A stretch of DNA of 64,000 nucleotides from Ulota crispa (Eukaryota > Streptophyta > Bryopsida > Orthotrichales > Orthotrichaceae). This document shows, in pieces, positions 48,932-61,046 of this stretch. Under the pieces are notes generated by a model. It saw only the letters and a list, made by a program, of their open reading frames with translations, searched no databases and was not told the DNA's origin. How positions within the stretch are numbered: the stretch's first letter is position 1; each line of letters starts with the position of its first letter. Position numbers and translations under genes: made by a program. The stretch is from NCBI GenBank assembly GCA_963920765.1, contig OY987246.1, positions 13,760,868 through 13,824,867 on the forward strand. Direction: 5' to 3'.

Positions 48932-51287
48932 TCATGACAGTATAGGGTGTGGTCGGTGATTTTTGTTTCCTGAAAGTACTCTTGCTGAGAGTCTGACTTT
49001 TAGTTACATTGAACGGAGAGTGTCCCTTGCACCTTGTGCAAGAAAGATCTGAAGTAACTGATCAGGTAAACGTGTGTGACTTCCCTGCTCATGCCTGTTG
49101 TCCAGCATTCATGCATTTGAAACAGGGTCTGGGAAATATTTGAGATTTTTTAGTAAATTTCCTTCAATTCCTGTATTGAACCGGTTTATCAAGGAGTCTT
49201 ATCAGTTATGTAAAATAAAATAAGATTTTTAACTGATTTTTAGCCAAAGTTTATAAATTGCAAACTTTTTTTTCTCATTTCGATCGGCTAGCATTGAACT
49301 AGCTGTCGGTTCTTCCTGAACCTTGATTTGAAACCTGCTATGTACATTGGTGAACATGTTTCGATTGGCAGGTTTCTGTAGCACGTGTCCCTGCCCTCCT
49401 GTCACCAAGATCTTTCTCACCAGTCTAAGTGGTCGTATTTGACTTGCCATGGGCACCCATAGTTGTACGAGGTAGATGTTCACACTAAGCTTACAACACA
49501 ATGTAGAGTTTGCAATAGTTTTTGCAATAGTTTTGGAATACTCAAGAAAAAAAAATTCAACAATTTTGCAATGGTTTAGATATTATTAGAAGAAATATGA
49601 ATTCCTCAGAAGGCTACTAAGAACTCCTCTCAAGGGGTCTCCTTAATTGTTTTAATTTGTACTTTGGTGTAATAAAATTTCCTTACACCCTATTATGTCT
49701 TTGACTACAATCATGACTCACATTGGCATGTCCAATTTTCATTGGGCATCACAATTACATGTACATAATACCATGGTCCTTTTTCTCTTTATTAAAATCT
49801 TTAACCTAGTACTTGTGAGGGTAACATTAGTTATGATTGTGTAAAATAGTAGGATAATAATTAAGAAATTGTGACATAGTATTAAATTGTCATTTTCTAT
49901 TCATAGTTTTTGTGATGTACAATAGGAAATTCATAGAAGGTAGAGACACTTCACACAAGCTTTTAATGTACCTAGCTTAGGCTCAATAAATGTTAAGAAT
50001 GTCAACTCTTAAGGGCCATGTGGAGAGTTCATATTTTCTCTAATGAGTGTTGCACTATAATTGCATTGGTACTACAATTGTAATGGTAGACTAATATTTG
50101 CAATAGTTTTGTTACAATATTGTAATGTGATTGCATTAGTACTACAATGATAAAACTAAACTAGCGTTTAGAATAAAACTTCTTAAAGGTAATCAACATT
50201 AATTGCATTGCTTTCAATTGTCTTCTATCTTTATATAGTAGATGCAATTTTTATAACAACAAATTTGTATTTTTTCATTTTATTTTATCATATTTTTGTC
50301 TTTAAATTTTTATCTCTTAAGCTATTGGTATTGCAAAGCAATACACATAGAATTGAAATGAAAATGAGTTGAACAATTTTGCAATGAATTTGAAACAATA
50401 TTTTATATCAGATTTGCAATGAAATAGCAATTAAAGACTCAATATGAATGTGTTATTCATTAAATTGGGAAAAAGTGACATTTTGAGACTCTTGGATTTA
50501 ATTTTTTTTTAAAAGTATTCGATAAGTACTCTTTTAAAAACATAAAGTCCAAAAGTCCAAAATGTCACTTTTTCCCAATTTAATGAATAACGCGTTAAAG
50601 TCAATTGTAATGAAATTGCAATAGTTTTGTAGTATTTTTGCAATATTTTATATTTGTTGTATTGTTGATTTTGCAAAGTCAATTTATTATGAGATTTACA
50701 ATATAATTGAATACATTTTTGCAAAGATAATTGCAATTCATTTTTAACAAAACAATAACAATTTTGATATTAATTTGTAATTATATCAATAGATCTGCAA
50801 TACTTTGGAAATTAATAGCATGGGTTTGATGTCCAACTATTTTGCAATCAATTAAGAACAAATGGGCAATGCTTTTGCAATGCATTAGTAATATGGTGAG
50901 GTCCAAAGTAAATTCCATTTTGCATCATTCCATTGCAAAAATATTCCTACTTTGTTGCAATCATTGCTTTCTATTGTTAGTAGTGTTAAAAGCTGATATG
51001 TTGTAACATTCTATGTTCTAATTTTGCTAATCTTAGCAAGAAAGAAGGATTTTTCAAGACTGGCCAGTTCAACATATCAATCCAAGGACGTGGGTGAAGG
51101 AAGATCAAGAGTCTTAGGCAAAGGGCGCCAATGGCCAGTCTTATTTTGACTCGGTTTTTCTTCTCCCCTTTACAACAGCCCTTGTCCTTGCTTACTCCCA
51201 TTGTGACCTTGGATTATCACCTTAACATGTCAACAACTAGTGAAGCAGCTGAGACCTAGCTAGCTTGGTGTGTCCAATGCCGGGTGA
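48932..51287. other. AT-rich intergenic region with dispersed TTGCAAT words
   Basis: No gene supported. From about 49505 to 50960 the words TTGCAATAG, TTTTGCAAT and ATTGCAATA recur at irregular spacing, giving a low-complexity domain. One M2 MITE lies inside it (50447). Confidence 0.45.
50447..50596. mobile_element. Short M2 MITE, 150 bp
   Basis: Left end AATGTGTTATTCATTAAATTGG, right end AATTTAATGAATAACGCGTT; arms (AAAAAGTGACATTTTG...) run almost to the centre. Close relative of the 53896 copy. Confidence 0.82.
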
Positions 51288-52009
51288 TTGCAAGAAACAC
51301 TTGTACTATTTTTTGTCTCCTTGGTCTATGGCGGGTGGTATCTTGGCTATAACTTTTGCGTCATAAACTTTTTCATACTAAATTTTGAAATGAAGGTACA
51401 CGTAATAGTCAAAAATATTTCATGATTTTTGAATATTATTAAAATTAATTTGCTATTTTTAAATAGCCCCTGATTAGGTGTCTACTTTGGCTATTTTTGG
51501 GATTTTGAGTACTATTTTTGACACTAAAATGAAAATCTGAAGGCCAAAATTCACAAACAAGTTCTTGTACTAAAGTTACACAATCCTACAAAAGTTTTTC
51601 AAAATCAATAAAACGGCCACCTTCTATGTGTGCTCAAAGTGCACTACTTTTGCACAAGTGCACATAACACAATTTATTTTTCCCAAAAATTAATTTGATG
51701 GAAAAGGAGCATCTTCAAGTGAGGAAAAATGGCCAATTTTTAGTTTATTTTTTTTGAAATCTTTACTATTTTCTAAAAAGCAAAAAGCAATGTGTCCTTT
51801 TTCTTGGTGTTTCTTGTCTCTCTATTTTTGTGCATAACTTTTTGATTTTTTTCTAGGTTTGAATTTTCACAAGTATGCTACTTTAAGTGCTTTACAAATT
51901 ATCCATGTTTTATTTTATTTTTTAAAAAAAATTCCAAAAGCTCATAGTACTACCAGTACTAAGGCTTTTTAAGGCTTTTTGAGACAAAATTGGCAGGTGT
52001 TTCTTGCAA
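51288..52009. mobile_element. Element with TTGCAAGAAACAC ends, 722 bp
   Basis: TTGCAAGAAACACTTGT at the left is mirrored by GCAGGTGTTTCTTGCAA at the right. No coding frame and no second copy in the window, so the class is undetermined. Confidence 0.55.
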
Positions 52010-52394
52010 CGACCCCGTTGCGGTCTTGAACTTGTCCTTGACTAAGCCAACAATGTGCGCTGAGTGCGGTCTAGAGGTAAACCTATAGGCGGTTTATTGC
52101 ATGTCCTATCAAGAAGTCATGTGTGATCTGTGTGATGCAAAAGTTTTACACACTTTCTAAAGTAAATACAAAATTATTGAAGATTTATAGTCACAACTGT
52201 GTGACAAGGTTCCATGTCAGTTGGAACATCATTAGTGTGATGTTAGCTAATCTCTAATCAGTCACCTAACTAAAGATTTGATAGCCTAAAGTTACAACTC
52301 TTTATGAGCATTGCCAGCTATGCCAATCTACGGCAGCCTCTTAGCCCTAATTAGACACAATTAATTAGGGATCTAGTTGAGTTCCAACAACTCA

Positions 52395-52400
52395 TATAAA
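52395..52400 (+). promoter_or_regulatory. TATA box-like TATAAA upstream of the P-loop gene remnant
   Basis: TATAAA lies 79 bases before the ATG at 52479, a normal plant TATA-to-start distance for a short leader. It suggests the remnant at 52479 still has its 5' end. Confidence 0.45.
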
Positions 52401-53895
52401 GAGGAGCATGTTTCCATTTGTATTTATCTATTCTCAATTCACGCTAATTGATTAGAGTTTCTACAAAAACATGTACCAATGAATATCAAAGACCCCCTCA
52501 TGCTAAAGCGCGGCTTAGGCAAATTTGCGCCAATGGATGACCAAATTGTTGTGGCTAACGACAACAACATTTGCTACTTCAATCCAATCGATCATCACAT
52601 CCACTTGCAATCAAAACTTGCATACTTGGTCAAAGATTTGAGTGCGAGACCATCCATGGTGGCATTTATTGGACCAATCGGAGTAGGCAAGAGCACGTTG
52701 GTGCAAATCTTTGATTCTTTGCATGGTGAGAGAGATGCGGGCCCCATGCATTTGGTCGGCGACCTAACAATTTGCAATCAACATCAGTCAATCTTCATAT
52801 GTACTGCGGCAGAAAATTGTCAACAGACGTCATTGACTCACCATTCCCTCTACTCTATATTGACAACAAAGGACATAGTGGCTTGCAGTAGCCGTGTGCC
52901 ATTCGGAGCATGTGGAAGGCGTACATCAATGTTCTCCACAAAAGATTAGGAAATTACAAAGCCTTTCAAGATATGTGTTTCAAGCACTTTTAGGTGTCAT
53001 ATTTGCTCATGCTCTACATCTTTTTTATATGTCCTATGTTTTGTCTTTTTTGGCAATTGGCGAGAGCAAGAATCCATCGTGAAACCATTATTGAATCGGG
53101 GCTGGTCAGCAACTGTTGGAGTGGCAAATCAGCATTGTCCTCAATTTATTCTCATCTTCAATAAAAAGGGTATGGAGATTGCAGAGCTACTATTTGATGA
53201 TTTTTGAGAGACATACAAATTATGGATACAAGGAGACAAGACCCAAAGTCATGATAAGCTCCAACACTACTATTTGGATCTGCTAGTCTATCTCATTCCG
53301 CTGAAGGACATCAATACCATTACAAAAGCTTTGTTTGATGATATGTGACTCTACCAAGGATTTTCAAAGCACTCAACATGACACAAATCAGCTTTTCACT
53401 TGCCGTCAGCTTCAACAATATATGCAAGTGATGCAATTTGCAAAAGACACCTTCAGCAAGGATCCAAATGAATGAAGAATTGAACATCTACAAGGCAAGC
53501 ATGGCTTGGAGGCCTACCATTGTTGGACCTAGAGGATACATCTTTGAATTTCATTGGGCAATCAAGCAAGCAAACTAGGGATACATAAGGAATTCCAAGA
53601 TGCACTTGATATTGCTCACATTGGATGGTCACTACTTCTTAGGATTGGCCAAATTTTTGCAAACTACCTAGTCGGTGCAACTACTCAATTACCTAATGAC
53701 CTTTGAACAGTCCTTGAGCAAGTTCAAACATAGATTAGTAATGAGCAGTCATGTGCCGCCATCACAAATTTTGGCTATCAAGAGTACCATTGCAACAAAG
53801 TGCAACACATGCATGTTAATGGTTGGCATGCTTCTAGAGTTGAATTGTGGCATGGAAACTTCATTTTGGATCCCAAAGTGCAACGCGTAGCAAAT

Positions 53896-54045
53896 AATGC
53901 CATATTCATTAAATTGGGAAAAAGTGACATTTTGGGACTTTTGGATTTTGTGTTTTTCAAAGAGAACTCATTGAGTTCTTTTTAAAAAACACAAAAACAA
54001 AAGTCCCAAAATGTCACTTTTTCCCAATTTAATGAATATGGCATT
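53896..54045. mobile_element. Short M2 MITE inside the P-loop pseudogene, 150 bp
   Basis: Left end AATGCCATATTCATTAAATTGG, right end AATTTAATGAATATGGCATT, flanked by AAAT on both sides (53892-53895 and 54046-54049). The arms are nearly perfect over about 60 bp, so the insertion is relatively young. Confidence 0.9.
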
Positions 54046-54789
54046 AAATGCATGTGGGCTTGTCAACCTTGCGGAAAGTGCCCTCAAGAAAGCACTAACA
54101 TTGGATGTGAAAGATATTTGGAAAGAGCTATTCAATGCACACCTAGCTGAGCGGTCCAAATATGAGTGGCTGAAATCTTTCACCTACTATCGAGTTTGTA
54201 TAAGTTGTATGGGGGAGCTGCCAATGGAGGTGTTTTCAAGTAGCCACATCATCTATGCCATGTGTGCGAAGGAAAAGGCCATGATGCACTTGCTTCAAAT
54301 GGACGTTCACTTGACGTACATATCCCATATGTCTTTCTTTTGCCAAGTGGTATCCAAAGAAATTGTCTTCATTGGCTGATTATTGCATCCTCTCACTAAA
54401 CAATAGAGATGTTTGCAGCATTGCCGAGCTGCTTTCACTAGAAGAAATGATGTTTTTTTTCCTAGTATGCATGTCAAGGACCATCATAGGCATGAGCATC
54501 TAGGAGGCATCATTGCACTTGCACTTACCGTACGCGCACTCAATGAGCAACCAAAGCGCATGCCAAAGGTGATCCTGCTATTCCAACACTTGTGTAGATA
54601 GGTCTTCTTACGTAATATGTTGAAATGGGGTGTTGGGTACTCAATCCCTCACTTTGCGAGTCTTCTAGTTTGTCAGGGTTCACGATACAAAATAAAAAAA
54701 CAATAATCTGCTAGAGCTTCTGGAGGAGAATTTTGGAGAACAATCGCTACTGCAAAGCTGTGTTGGGAGGTTGCATGTCATTGTATGTT

Positions 54790-54898
54790 CACTATGGGAA
54801 AACCATGGTCTGTTTGACAGAAAAATGTGACCTAATCTACAATAAATTGTAGATTAGGTCACATTTTTCTGTCAAAAAGACCATGGTTTCTTTAAGTA
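54790..54898. mobile_element. CACTA-like hairpin element, ~109 bp
   Basis: Starts CACTATGGGAAAACCATGG. Arms of about 42 bp (GACAGAAAAATGTGACCTAA; TTAGGTCACATTTTTCTGTC) are perfect apart from two bases. The right end (CCATGGTTTCTTTAAGTA) has lost the exact TAGTG, and no 3-bp duplication is seen. It interrupts the P-loop pseudogene. Confidence 0.65.
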
Positions 54899-55365
54899 CA
54901 TCATGCAACCACAACAACAACATGCGTGATTCACCTCCTACAACTGCTCGATACTAGATAATGAGTGTTATGACCTGCCTACATAGGCACTTTAAGTAGA
55001 AAAAGAGCAGTCAACCTGCAATCTTGTCTCTGGGCATGTGTTTGATAACCATCCTTTCAACGTGAAAGACACTGCTACAACTACGACAGCCATTGGCTCC
55101 TATTTCCTAGCCTATGAAGTTAGCAACCGATTTTGGATCAAGGGTGGTTATTAATTCAATTGCCTAGCTGCGGTCAAAGTCTTAGAAGCTCAAATCTTGT
55201 GGCCTAATAAGCACCGGGCTAGTGCCCTCATATCTTTGGGTTCCAGTGATTTGAAGTATAACAAGAAGGATCAACATTCTGAGAGCTTGATGGGAGTTTT
55301 GAAAATTGTGGAGGACATCTTGACCAATTACAAAAGTCAATGCCAAGTTGCTATGCAATGCTTAA

Positions 55366-55769
55366 CCCTTTAAGGACTGATTGACCAGCTCCTGGTCAAT
55401 TTTGACTCTTTTCAATTTGTAGAGAGAACATGTCAAGGAATTTGATGACGTGGCAAAGGGGACGAGTCTGGGGAATTGGAAAGTGAAGAGTTTAAGACAT
55501 TAATCATGCCAATTTGAGGTGGCATGTGGCTAGAAGGTTGAAAAAACTAAAAGAGTATTGGCTGAAAATACACCAATAAATGTAAAAAGATGGACATAAC
55601 AACTAAAGAGTGAGCATAATTCTCGATGCATAGCACTAAACGCTGCAAGATACTTCCATCTGTATGGTCAGATCTGTGATAGACATCTGTACTCAAAAAC
55701 CCTAAAATTTCCCCAAATGGAAATACAAAGGATTCCCCACCTCTTGAATCAACCGCAGTCGTTAAAGGG
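55366..55769. mobile_element. TTAA-flanked element inside the P-loop pseudogene, 404 bp
   Basis: TTAA|CCCTTTAAGGACTG on the left and CAGTCGTTAAAGGG|TTAA on the right. Removing it with one TTAA joins the coding-like frame ...QVAMQCLKEFHPNSSGCSL, which reads straight through the insertion site. Ends begin CCC as in piggyBac elements but differ from the CCCCTAAA subfamily. Confidence 0.82.
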
Positions 55770-55918
55770 TTAAAAGAGTTCCATCCCAATTCGAGTGGAT
55801 GTAGCCTTCGCCTCAATTCTACCATCACGGTACCCAACAATGAAAAATGTGAACTTGACCAAACTAAGAAGTTACTAGCCTTATGGGAATCAGCTACCAA
55901 GAAGTACTTGATATTACG

Positions 55919-56252
55919 TTGATACTATGTTGATACTCTGTTGATACTGTTTTGATACTGTGTTGATACTGTGTTGATACTGTGTTGATACTGTGTTGAT
56001 ACTGTGTTGATACTGTGTTGATACTGTGTTGATACTGTGTTGATACTGTGTTGATACTATGTTGATACTATGTTGATACTATGTTGATACTATGTTGATA
56101 CTATATTGATACTGTTTTGATACTGTTTTGATACTGTTTTGATACTGTTTTGATACTGTTTTGATACTGTTTTGATACTGTTTTGATACTGTTTTGATAC
56201 TGTTTTGATACTGTTTTGATACTGTTTTGATACTGTTTTGATACTGTTTTGA
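55919..56252. repeat. Minisatellite, 11-bp unit, about 30 copies
   Basis: Tandem TTGATACTGTG / TTGATACTATG / TTGATACTGTT units fill the segment. Variants are in blocks: GTG units first (to about 56050), ATG units next (to about 56105), then a long homogeneous run of GTT units. Such blocks indicate stepwise amplification. The unit gives an open frame on the minus strand (repeating KTVSKQYQNSI), which is a by-product of the period. Confidence 0.95.
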
Positions 56253-56763
56253 TGTCGTGGAGATACTATGTCATTTCTGGACAACATTCGATCGCTAGAT
56301 TATGGCCAGCTTTATACCCGGATATGATGATACCTAGTGTAGCAAATGTGCTCTGGTTCTCAACCGAGGCAGCGATAATATTTTACGGGGCTGTCGCTTT
56401 CATGGAGAAGCGGGAGGAGCGGGCATTTGATCTCCACCTCCATTGCCTCTCGACGTCGATGGGCCACGAAGTGAAGTAGAACTCTTTCCGCAAGGGCTTT
56501 GTCGCAGGAACCTCTACTCTCAGATCGTTGTGGTTTCAGTTTTACGAAAATGTTTAGCTGTTTCGGAATTTGAGGCTTAAATTGTTCGCGATTGCAGGAG
56601 AGTATTTTCCTGCATATTTTTAGTTTTCTGTTTGACTACTCCGGTGTTCAGCTTGCTGGAAATCTTCAGCCTATGTCGCGCTTCCAATCAGTTGATTATC
56701 TAAACTATCAAGCTTGACAAGTCTCTCAGGGTGAGGATTTGATCAGATTGCAAGAACACAGCC
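56253..56763. other. Promoter and 5' region of the DUF1995 gene
   Basis: Unique, less AT-rich sequence between the minisatellite and the start codon. No other gene is supported; the short frame 56249-56479 has no motif. Confidence 0.5.
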
Positions 56764-59700
56764 ATGGCGATGGCTATGGCGTCCACGACCAGAACGACGG
56801 CACTCCACCGCGCCGCTATTGCCAGAAACATGCTCTGTCCTACATCTGCATTGTCACCTCCGCGGCCAGTTGCTGCGACTTTCGGCAATGTTCCAAGTGC
56901 TATTAGTGTTGAAAGTATGTCATTTGGTAGCAAGAAGGAGGCGCGAGGCGTGTGTTTCAAACGGTTTGCGAAGTTTCAGCAATTTAATCAGGATTCCGCG
57001 GACGGGAGCTTGGTGGAGAATGAAGAAGAGGAAATGGAGGAAGATAGCGCAGATCAGTATGTGCACATTGAATCTTTCACTTCTTTAGGCTTGATTGCGT
57101 TGTAAGACTAGAAATGTGCTTTCGATATTCTCTTATTAAGTGAAAGTGTGGAATTATTGAATATGAATTAAGTTCTTAAGGCAACCTTTTTGTAGATAGT
57201 CTCATTGATTTTTATAAGTCTAATTAGGCTTGATCTCGATTTCTCTTGAAAACCGGAGTGCGTGATACAAATATAGAGATTGATTGTTCTTGTCCTGATG
57301 TGGTGTTTACTTATCTTTCGCCTGTCCACGGTAGTTTCGCTTTTTTTGCCGTGTTTTGTGCCATGGATTTTGAAGTTGTGACTTCTGACGTGCATTTTGA
57401 AACAGGATTTTACCGCAGAATCTAGAGACTGCAATGATTCACGCTGGTGAAGCTGCTGGATTGTACATTAATTCTGGTGGAACACGTGTGATCGTAAGAA
57501 TCTACCTGAATCTTATTGTTGTTAAGAGGATCGAATGTTGTTTTTGGAGTTCTCAGTAATGCACCCTTGGAGCTTTGTTTACCTCTTAGAACGCGATTGG
57601 TATGAGAGGGTTTATTAATTCTGCTTAGTAGATCGAAGTGGTTTCATGCGGTTGCAGGTGTATTTTTCTCTGTTAGCAAGCATCTATGTGTCTGAGCTTG
57701 GAGGATATTTTCCTCTCTGTGTCTTCTGTGTCGAGTGTTGTTGTTCAGTTTGACGTCATAAGCAACAGATAATCGGACTTTGGCCTGCGCTGCTGTATTA
57801 AGGATCTTTTTGTTTGGTAATCACTCCATGCATGTATTAACATGTGATGTGTGATGAACGAATGATTCAAAACCATTGTTAAGAAATGCGGTAATAATTG
57901 GAGTTTTGTTGCGGCAGGCAGAATTGCTAGTACCTGAGTTAGAAAATTTGAATGAAGATGGCGCTCAACAGCGAGTCTGGGACCTTTCTAGATTATTTCT
58001 AGATACGTTGCAAGAAACCTTGGGAGATCAGGTTTGTTATTTACAATTTAAATCCTATCTTCGTGTCACTTTTTTTGTGCTGCTTCACTTGTTTTCTTTG
58101 GTGCAATTATGAATAACGTTTAACCAGTGAATACCTGAAATGTACGGTGCTTATTCCTGCATCTTTATTTTTTTGTATTTTTGAGATTCTTTAGCGTTGA
58201 ATGCGTTTCTTACTTTTGCGGTGAGTAAAGTTCAAAGACGAAATTAATCTTCCATTGGTATCTTGTGCTGTTGAAGCTCTTCATAGTGGCACGTTGTAGT
58301 AGAAATTATATTTGGAGTTTTCTGAATATTCCTAGCTTATTTCCATCCAATCTTTGCGCAGCGCGTTAAAGCAGTTTTCTCAGATGCTGGCGTTGCTGCC
58401 TTTGTGAAGTACCAGTGGAAAGATGTACCGTATACTTTTGGCAGGTTCAATTCTTGTCCTCTTCGATACGTCAGAATTTTCTCTTTTCTTTTTTTGTTCA
58501 TTATGTCGTGGACCTTATGCTGCACTAAGGTCTGTGTCTTTCCTGCCCCTATTCTGAAGTTTTCTTAGTAAAGTAGGAAGATGATTAAAACTCACACTCG
58601 CTGTCAACAAATTGCAGTCTAAACGATCGAAGGCCTGTTTCCAACGAAGATGAAGTTGTGGTATTGGTGAATCCGGATCACCAAGGGCTGCCCGATGTAG
58701 AGCGTATAAATTCTACTCTTGCGGGTGATGATGACATTCCTGTAAGCTTTCACAGCTCGTAATCTATGTTTTATTATGAGTTAGATGTAACTGCAATTGT
58801 ACAAAGGGCAATATTGAAGCATTGGTACTGGAATGACAGGCTAGGCCAATGGTCATGTTGAATCCACGACTTATCAGTGGAGATGTCGGAGTTGGTCTTA
58901 ATGTTAGGCGAATGCGCGAGCGTCTTCTCAAGTAAGTTCACTATTTCCTCACGCCTTGTTTACTGGAATTGCTTCGGCAAAGATTTCCTGCTTAAAGTGG
59001 AAAATATTTTCGCTCATCGCTTGTGGTTTCCTTGTCAAGCTCGTCTCTTTTGAGGTTTGTTTTTTCTTCCGCTCGGGAGTTGAGCAAAGATGTTGCCCAT
59101 TTAAGCAGTATGATATGATCCGAATCCTTTTCAGTTGTTTCAGCAGTGCATAGAAGCTTCTTATTTTTAATTCTTCCTCAGGAAATGATTACTTGCCGAC
59201 TATCATGTTTTCAGCCTATGCTAAGACTCTACTTACATATTTCACTATTTTACGTCCAATAATCCGTTTACTTTATGGTATGCAGTAAATTTACTACGGT
59301 TTACTCAGTTCGTCCTTATCAAGATGCAACTATCTTTAGGCAATATCCAGGGTACGTAGTGGCCTTCCCTGGTGAAATTATTGTAACATTTTCTTGATGC
59401 TGGTGTACAGTTAGTACTTTGGATTGTTTGTTATTTGATGCAAATTCTAGAGAATGCTTCCGTTTACAATTGCTATATCATTGAGACTCAGGGTACAATG
59501 TATTCTTCGTGAGTCTATTACATTCCGCAGCTTTCTGGTTTATTGTGTTGGATAGCATCAAGTCATGAGGAATATCTGGTTGATGTCGGTGATATATTTG
59601 TACCTCGTACATGCAGCCTTTGGCAGATGTTTGTGGATGATAGTAAGCAACCTGGACGCCTAGTTCTGGCAAAGGAGCAACCAACTCGACCTACTTTGGA

Positions 59701-60135
59701 TGATATTGATGTATGGCTTCTGTCTAAACCTTTGATCCGTGCTCCTCTCTAATTTGCTTTTGTTGTCCTTGACATTCCTTTCATTTCAATCAATTCTTAA
59801 CTTATTTGTACCTGTGCTTATTACCAAGCATGGTTGCCTTTTGAAGATGCCCGCCCAATTGCCAGCGCTATTGTTTGTTTCTCATGTAGCTTGCAACGAA
59901 TGTAGGCACTTCTTAAGAATCTTCTATATGCTAAACCATGAAGAGGACGGTTGTTTTATTGTTCCTGTCAGTTCTTTCTTCGAACTAATGAGGATTTCCT
60001 GTGGGGGTGTCTCCGAATCAGATGTTGCTTTTAGGCGGAGGAAACAGTGAAGACGGTGAGCAGCCATCAGCTTTGGCAAATGCCGTTGGTGTCTTTGCTT
60101 CTTTCAACCGCTTTATGCGTTCTATCACGCAGTAG
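56764..60135 (+). CDS. LPA3: Chloroplast DUF1995 protein, LPA3-like, 9 exons, 355 aa
   Basis: Exons: 56764-57056, 57406-57493, 57918-58031, 58362-58444, 58618-58741, 58840-58931, 59286-59351, 59617-59710, 60022-60135; phases all join and the frame ends TAG. Residues 1 to about 60 (MAMAMASTTRTTALHRAAIA..., rich in Ala, Ser, Thr, Arg, few acids) look like a chloroplast transit peptide; an acidic stretch EEEEMEEDSAD follows. The rest fits DUF1995: ILPQNLETAMIHAGEAA, LLVPELENLNEDGAQQRVWD, VKYQWKDVPY, VVVLVNPDHQGL, RPMVMLNPRLISGDVGVG, FRQYPGLWQMFVDD and a C-terminal FASFNRFMRS. Arabidopsis LPA3, a DUF1995 protein of similar length, is needed for photosystem II assembly; assignment to LPA3 rather than another DUF1995 branch is likely but unproven. 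ATG lies in AGCCATGGCG. An AATAAA follows at 60164. Confidence 0.9.
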
Positions 60136-60163
60136 TCAGTTCAAGCCATTTGTAACATTTCAT

Positions 60164-60169
60164 AATAAA
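60164..60169 (+). terminator. AATAAA poly(A)-signal-like hexamer of the DUF1995 gene
   Basis: The hexamer lies 29 bases after the stop codon. Plant signals are loose, so this only suggests the transcript end lies soon after. Confidence 0.4.
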
Positions 60170-61046
60170 ACCATAGAATGCGAAATCTTTTCTCATTCAC
60201 ACCATGTTTCTTACTGTCATTTTCGTTGGCATCATTTGTGGTGGATAGAAAATGATGCAAAGTATTGTGAATCAAGGGAAATGGAAATTTATTAGGAGCT
60301 GGAGAAAATAATGTAATTTTATGTGTATTAAAGATTCTGCTTGAAAATGAAGTGTTTCCTGTTCTAGAATGTTACGAAGTCTTCTACCAATGCAGGAACT
60401 ATTCCAACGCTATAGAGCATCTAGTCAAGGCTGTACCACTTGAGAAAACTTACGAGAATGGAGTTGGGTAGCAACGAGCTTGCAAACCAGTGATCCTCCA
60501 ACTTTGGTTGACAAAAGCCATAGAATTCGGTGCAGCCATGGTTGATCTCATCCGGGAGACTTAGCCTTAGCTCCGTGAACATAGGTGATGGAGGAGCTTG
60601 TGTGAAGCATTGCTTGTGACGTAATCCTATATCGAACAGAAGAAAAGAATAGAGCCTTCAACCAGGTAACCAAGAACCCTAATTTTTCTTTTAATTAAGT
60701 TATAGAAAGTGTTTCTCAAAGTAAGAAACGTGATATGAAGCTGGATATTGGAACAAGAGAGTGACAAGCATAGTATGTCTGATTTACTACAACATCTAAC
60801 CTCAACTTCCCTAGTCAATGTTTTCGTGACCCGATCTCTTGGAGACGTCCAGAGTCCATTCCTACAGGTAATCAGCTCATAGGAATGGCTGGTAGCAACG
60901 TGCATAGCCTTTGTTGCAATGAGCAGAAAGAACTAGAGACTGTTGACACATTAGGGTTTCCTGAAATTTTTCCTTCCTAAACCTGCTACGTTAAAACTGG
61001 AGAGCTGGTTTCACAATTGTACACAAAGTAGGCTGTAGGTTAAAAC
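60170..61046. other. Space between two convergent genes
   Basis: No gene supported. It should hold the 3' ends of the DUF1995 transcript (+) and the hydrolase transcript (-). Confidence 0.5.

Larger units (their letters stand above)
52479..55910 (+). pseudogene. Broken gene for a large P-loop NTPase of unknown family
   Basis: The first open frame (52479-52949) contains MVAFIGPIGVGKSTLVQIFD, a clear Walker A motif (GPIGVGKST). A shifted frame then reads FPLLYIDNKGH (Walker B-like) and later QFILIFNKKGMEIAELLFDD, which recalls the NKxD step of GTPases. Coding-like segments continue in changing frames, among them ALDIAHIGWSLLLRIGQIFA, LNACGLVNLAESALKKALTL, HRHEHLGGIIALALTVRAL and AAVKVLEAQILWPNKHRASA, up to about 55910. 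Multiple frameshifts and stops, an M2 MITE at 53896, a CACTA-like hairpin at 54790 and a TTAA element at 55366 disrupt it. It is intronless as far as can be seen. I do not recognise the family; a dynamin/GBP-like or other giant GTPase is one possibility. Confidence 0.6.

Noticed and set aside
55919-56252. CRISPR-like array
   Set aside because: The 11-bp units are contiguous with no spacers, and the genome is a plant. It is a minisatellite.
56090-56287. Repetitive peptide frame on the minus strand
   Set aside because: Open only because three 11-bp units equal 33 bp; no start context or flanking coding sequence.
59531-59616. Alternative upstream start of DUF1995 exon 8 at the CGCAG acceptor near 59530
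   Set aside because: In phase with exon 7 it hits TAG at once; the acceptor at 59616 keeps the frame and restores the family motif GLWQMFVDD.
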